From assembly GCA_028291285.1 (NCBI GenBank), contig JAQGIJ010000089.1, positions 1-6,454 on the forward strand: 6,454 nucleotides of DNA, in the 5' to 3' direction. A program made the position numbers and the translations under genes. Under the pieces are notes generated by a model. It was not told the DNA's origin. It was given only the letters and a program-made list of their open reading frames with translations, and did not search any database. This document shows positions 5,792 to 6,454 of this stretch, in pieces; within the stretch, counting starts at the first letter, position 1, and each line of letters begins with the position of its first letter. This DNA is from Phenylobacterium sp. Its GTDB lineage: Bacteria; Pseudomonadota; Alphaproteobacteria; Caulobacterales; Caulobacteraceae.

Positions 5792-5856
5792 GCGACCGCG
5801 GCCACGCGACGCTGAAGCACCTGGAGTTGAGCATCGCTAGCCGATGCGGTCGCTTT
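5792..5856. terminator. Possible bidirectional terminator between convergent P450 and GST genes
   Basis: The 87-bp gap between the two convergent stop codons holds an outer perfect 8-bp inverted repeat, GCGACCGC (5792-5799) with GCGGTCGC (5846-5853), followed on the plus strand by TTT. Inside it is a compact hairpin, GCATCG (5831-5836) with CGATGC (5842-5847) and a 5-nt loop. The two share bases at 5846-5847. The T-run is short, so termination is only suggested, mainly by position. Confidence 0.35.
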
Positions 5857-5876
5857 GAGCCCAAAATGGACCTTCA

Positions 5877-6454
5877 TCAGCCGGTCGGTGGCGCGCCAGT
5901 GAAAACCGCCAATTGAGCGTCGAAAGCACGCTTGTAGGCGGGCCGCGCTTGGCCGCGGGCGACATAGGCGGAGAGGTTCAGATACTCGTCCAGCATACCC
6001 GATCCGCTCAACCTGAGCAGCACCGCCACCATCAGAAGGTCGCCCGCGCTGAACGCACCATCGAGCCAGTCGGCATCGCCAAGGCGACCGGAAAGTTCGC
6101 CCAGCCGGTCGCGGATGCGGCCCTCCAGAATTGGCAGGCGCTCCTCGTACCAGGACCTATCGCGTTCCAGGAGCGTGGCGGCCCCGCGCTCGACGATCGG
6201 CGGCTCCATCGTGTTGAGCGCGGCAAACATCCATGTGATCGCGCGCGCACGGGCATTCGCATCATCTGGCAGCAGGCCGGCATGGCGCTCCGCGATATGG
6301 AACACGATCGCCCCCGACTCGAACAGGGCGAGATCGCCTTCTTCATAGGTCGGAATCTGCCCGAAAGGATGGAGCGCACGATGCGCGGGCTCCTTCATCT
6401 CAGTGAATGAAACAAGACGAACGTCGTAGGGTTGGCCCACTTCTTCAAACGCCC
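5877..6454 (-). CDS. Glutathione S-transferase (N-terminus cut by window edge)
   Basis: Cytosolic GSTs conjugate glutathione to electrophiles or use it in isomerisation or dehalogenation. The frame runs open to the right edge with 191 complete codons visible. The GTG at 6438-6440 is an internal Val in FEEVGQPYDV, since the conserved LEE(V)GxPY segment continues past it, so the true start lies about 15-25 residues outside. Counting from that Val, the thioredoxin-like domain shows PFGQIPTYEEGDLALFESGA (25-44), with the cis-Pro at 30 and the Glu41-Ser42 pair that holds the gamma-glutamyl group. The helical domain follows, with the N-capping box FSAGDLLMVAVLLRL (130-144). The catalytic Ser/Cys/Tyr normally near residue 10 is not visible, so the subclass cannot be assigned. 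It converges on the P450 and is probably a separate transcription unit. A role in detoxifying P450 products or in the same pathway is possible but unproven. Confidence 0.92.
   Translation of the reverse strand, partial: AFEEVGQPYDVRLVSFTEMKEPAHRALHPFGQIPTYEEGDLALFESGAIVFHIAERHAGLLPDDANARARAITWMFAALNTMEPPIVERGAATLLERDRSWYEERLPILEGRIRDRLGELSGRLGDADWLDGAFSAGDLLMVAVLLRLSGSGMLDEYLNLSAYVARGQARPAYKRAFDAQLAVFTGAPPTG

Noticed and set aside
4254..5864. Long minus-strand open frame (536 codons) opposite the P450 gene
   Set aside because: It is antisense to a clear P450, shows no recognisable domain, is rich in Arg/Gly/His, and is a typical shadow of high-GC codon use.
6438..6440. GTG as the start codon of the GST
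   Set aside because: The conserved GST segment FEEVGQPY runs through it and the frame stays open to the window edge, so it is an internal Val.

Overview
The window reads as high-GC bacterial chromosome (by eye about two thirds G+C, with G/C-ending codons). The gene families suggest an alphaproteobacterium with a catabolic lifestyle, such as a sphingomonad or a Caulobacter/Phenylobacterium relative. That assignment rests on the CYP101-type P450 and the mix of genes, not on any phylogenetic marker. No rRNA, tRNA, insertion sequence, CRISPR array or phage gene was found.

Layout, left to right. Five genes lie on the minus strand and are transcribed right to left from about 4219 to the left edge: an NAD(P)H-dependent FMN reductase-like flavoprotein (3599-4219), an amidohydrolase-fold protein (2675-3553), a crotonase-fold enzyme (1893-2678), an IclR-type regulator (913-1791) and a CaiB/BaiF family III CoA-transferase (813 down to the edge, C-terminus missing). 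The amidohydrolase and crotonase genes share an ATGA stop/start overlap. The other gaps are 45, 101 and 99 bp. A 349-bp non-coding stretch (4220-4568) rich in inverted repeats separates this set from a divergent plus-strand cytochrome P450 (4569-5789). That P450 resembles camphor hydroxylase P450cam (CYP101A1) over its whole length. A glutathione S-transferase (5877 to the right edge, N-terminus missing) converges on the P450, with a possible bidirectional terminator between them.

How the genes may work together (inference). The set looks like part of a catabolic pathway for a small cyclic or terpenoid-like compound. The P450 would hydroxylate it, the CoA-transferase would activate a resulting acid as a CoA thioester, the crotonase would isomerise it or cleave a C-C bond, the amidohydrolase-fold protein would carry out a hydrolytic, decarboxylating or non-canonical step, and the IclR protein would sense an intermediate. 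The substrate cannot be read from the sequence. P450 redox partners (ferredoxin and ferredoxin reductase), an alcohol dehydrogenase and a thiolase are not in the window.

Most unusual points: (1) the amidohydrolase-fold protein lacks most of the metal ligands that define its family; (2) the crotonase lacks both hydratase glutamates but has an Asp where PaaG-type isomerases and, by my recollection, 6-oxocamphor hydrolase have their catalytic Asp; (3) the P450 keeps all P450cam machinery but has Trp where P450cam uses Tyr96 to hold camphor; (4) the divergent intergenic region carries several separate perfect inverted repeats.
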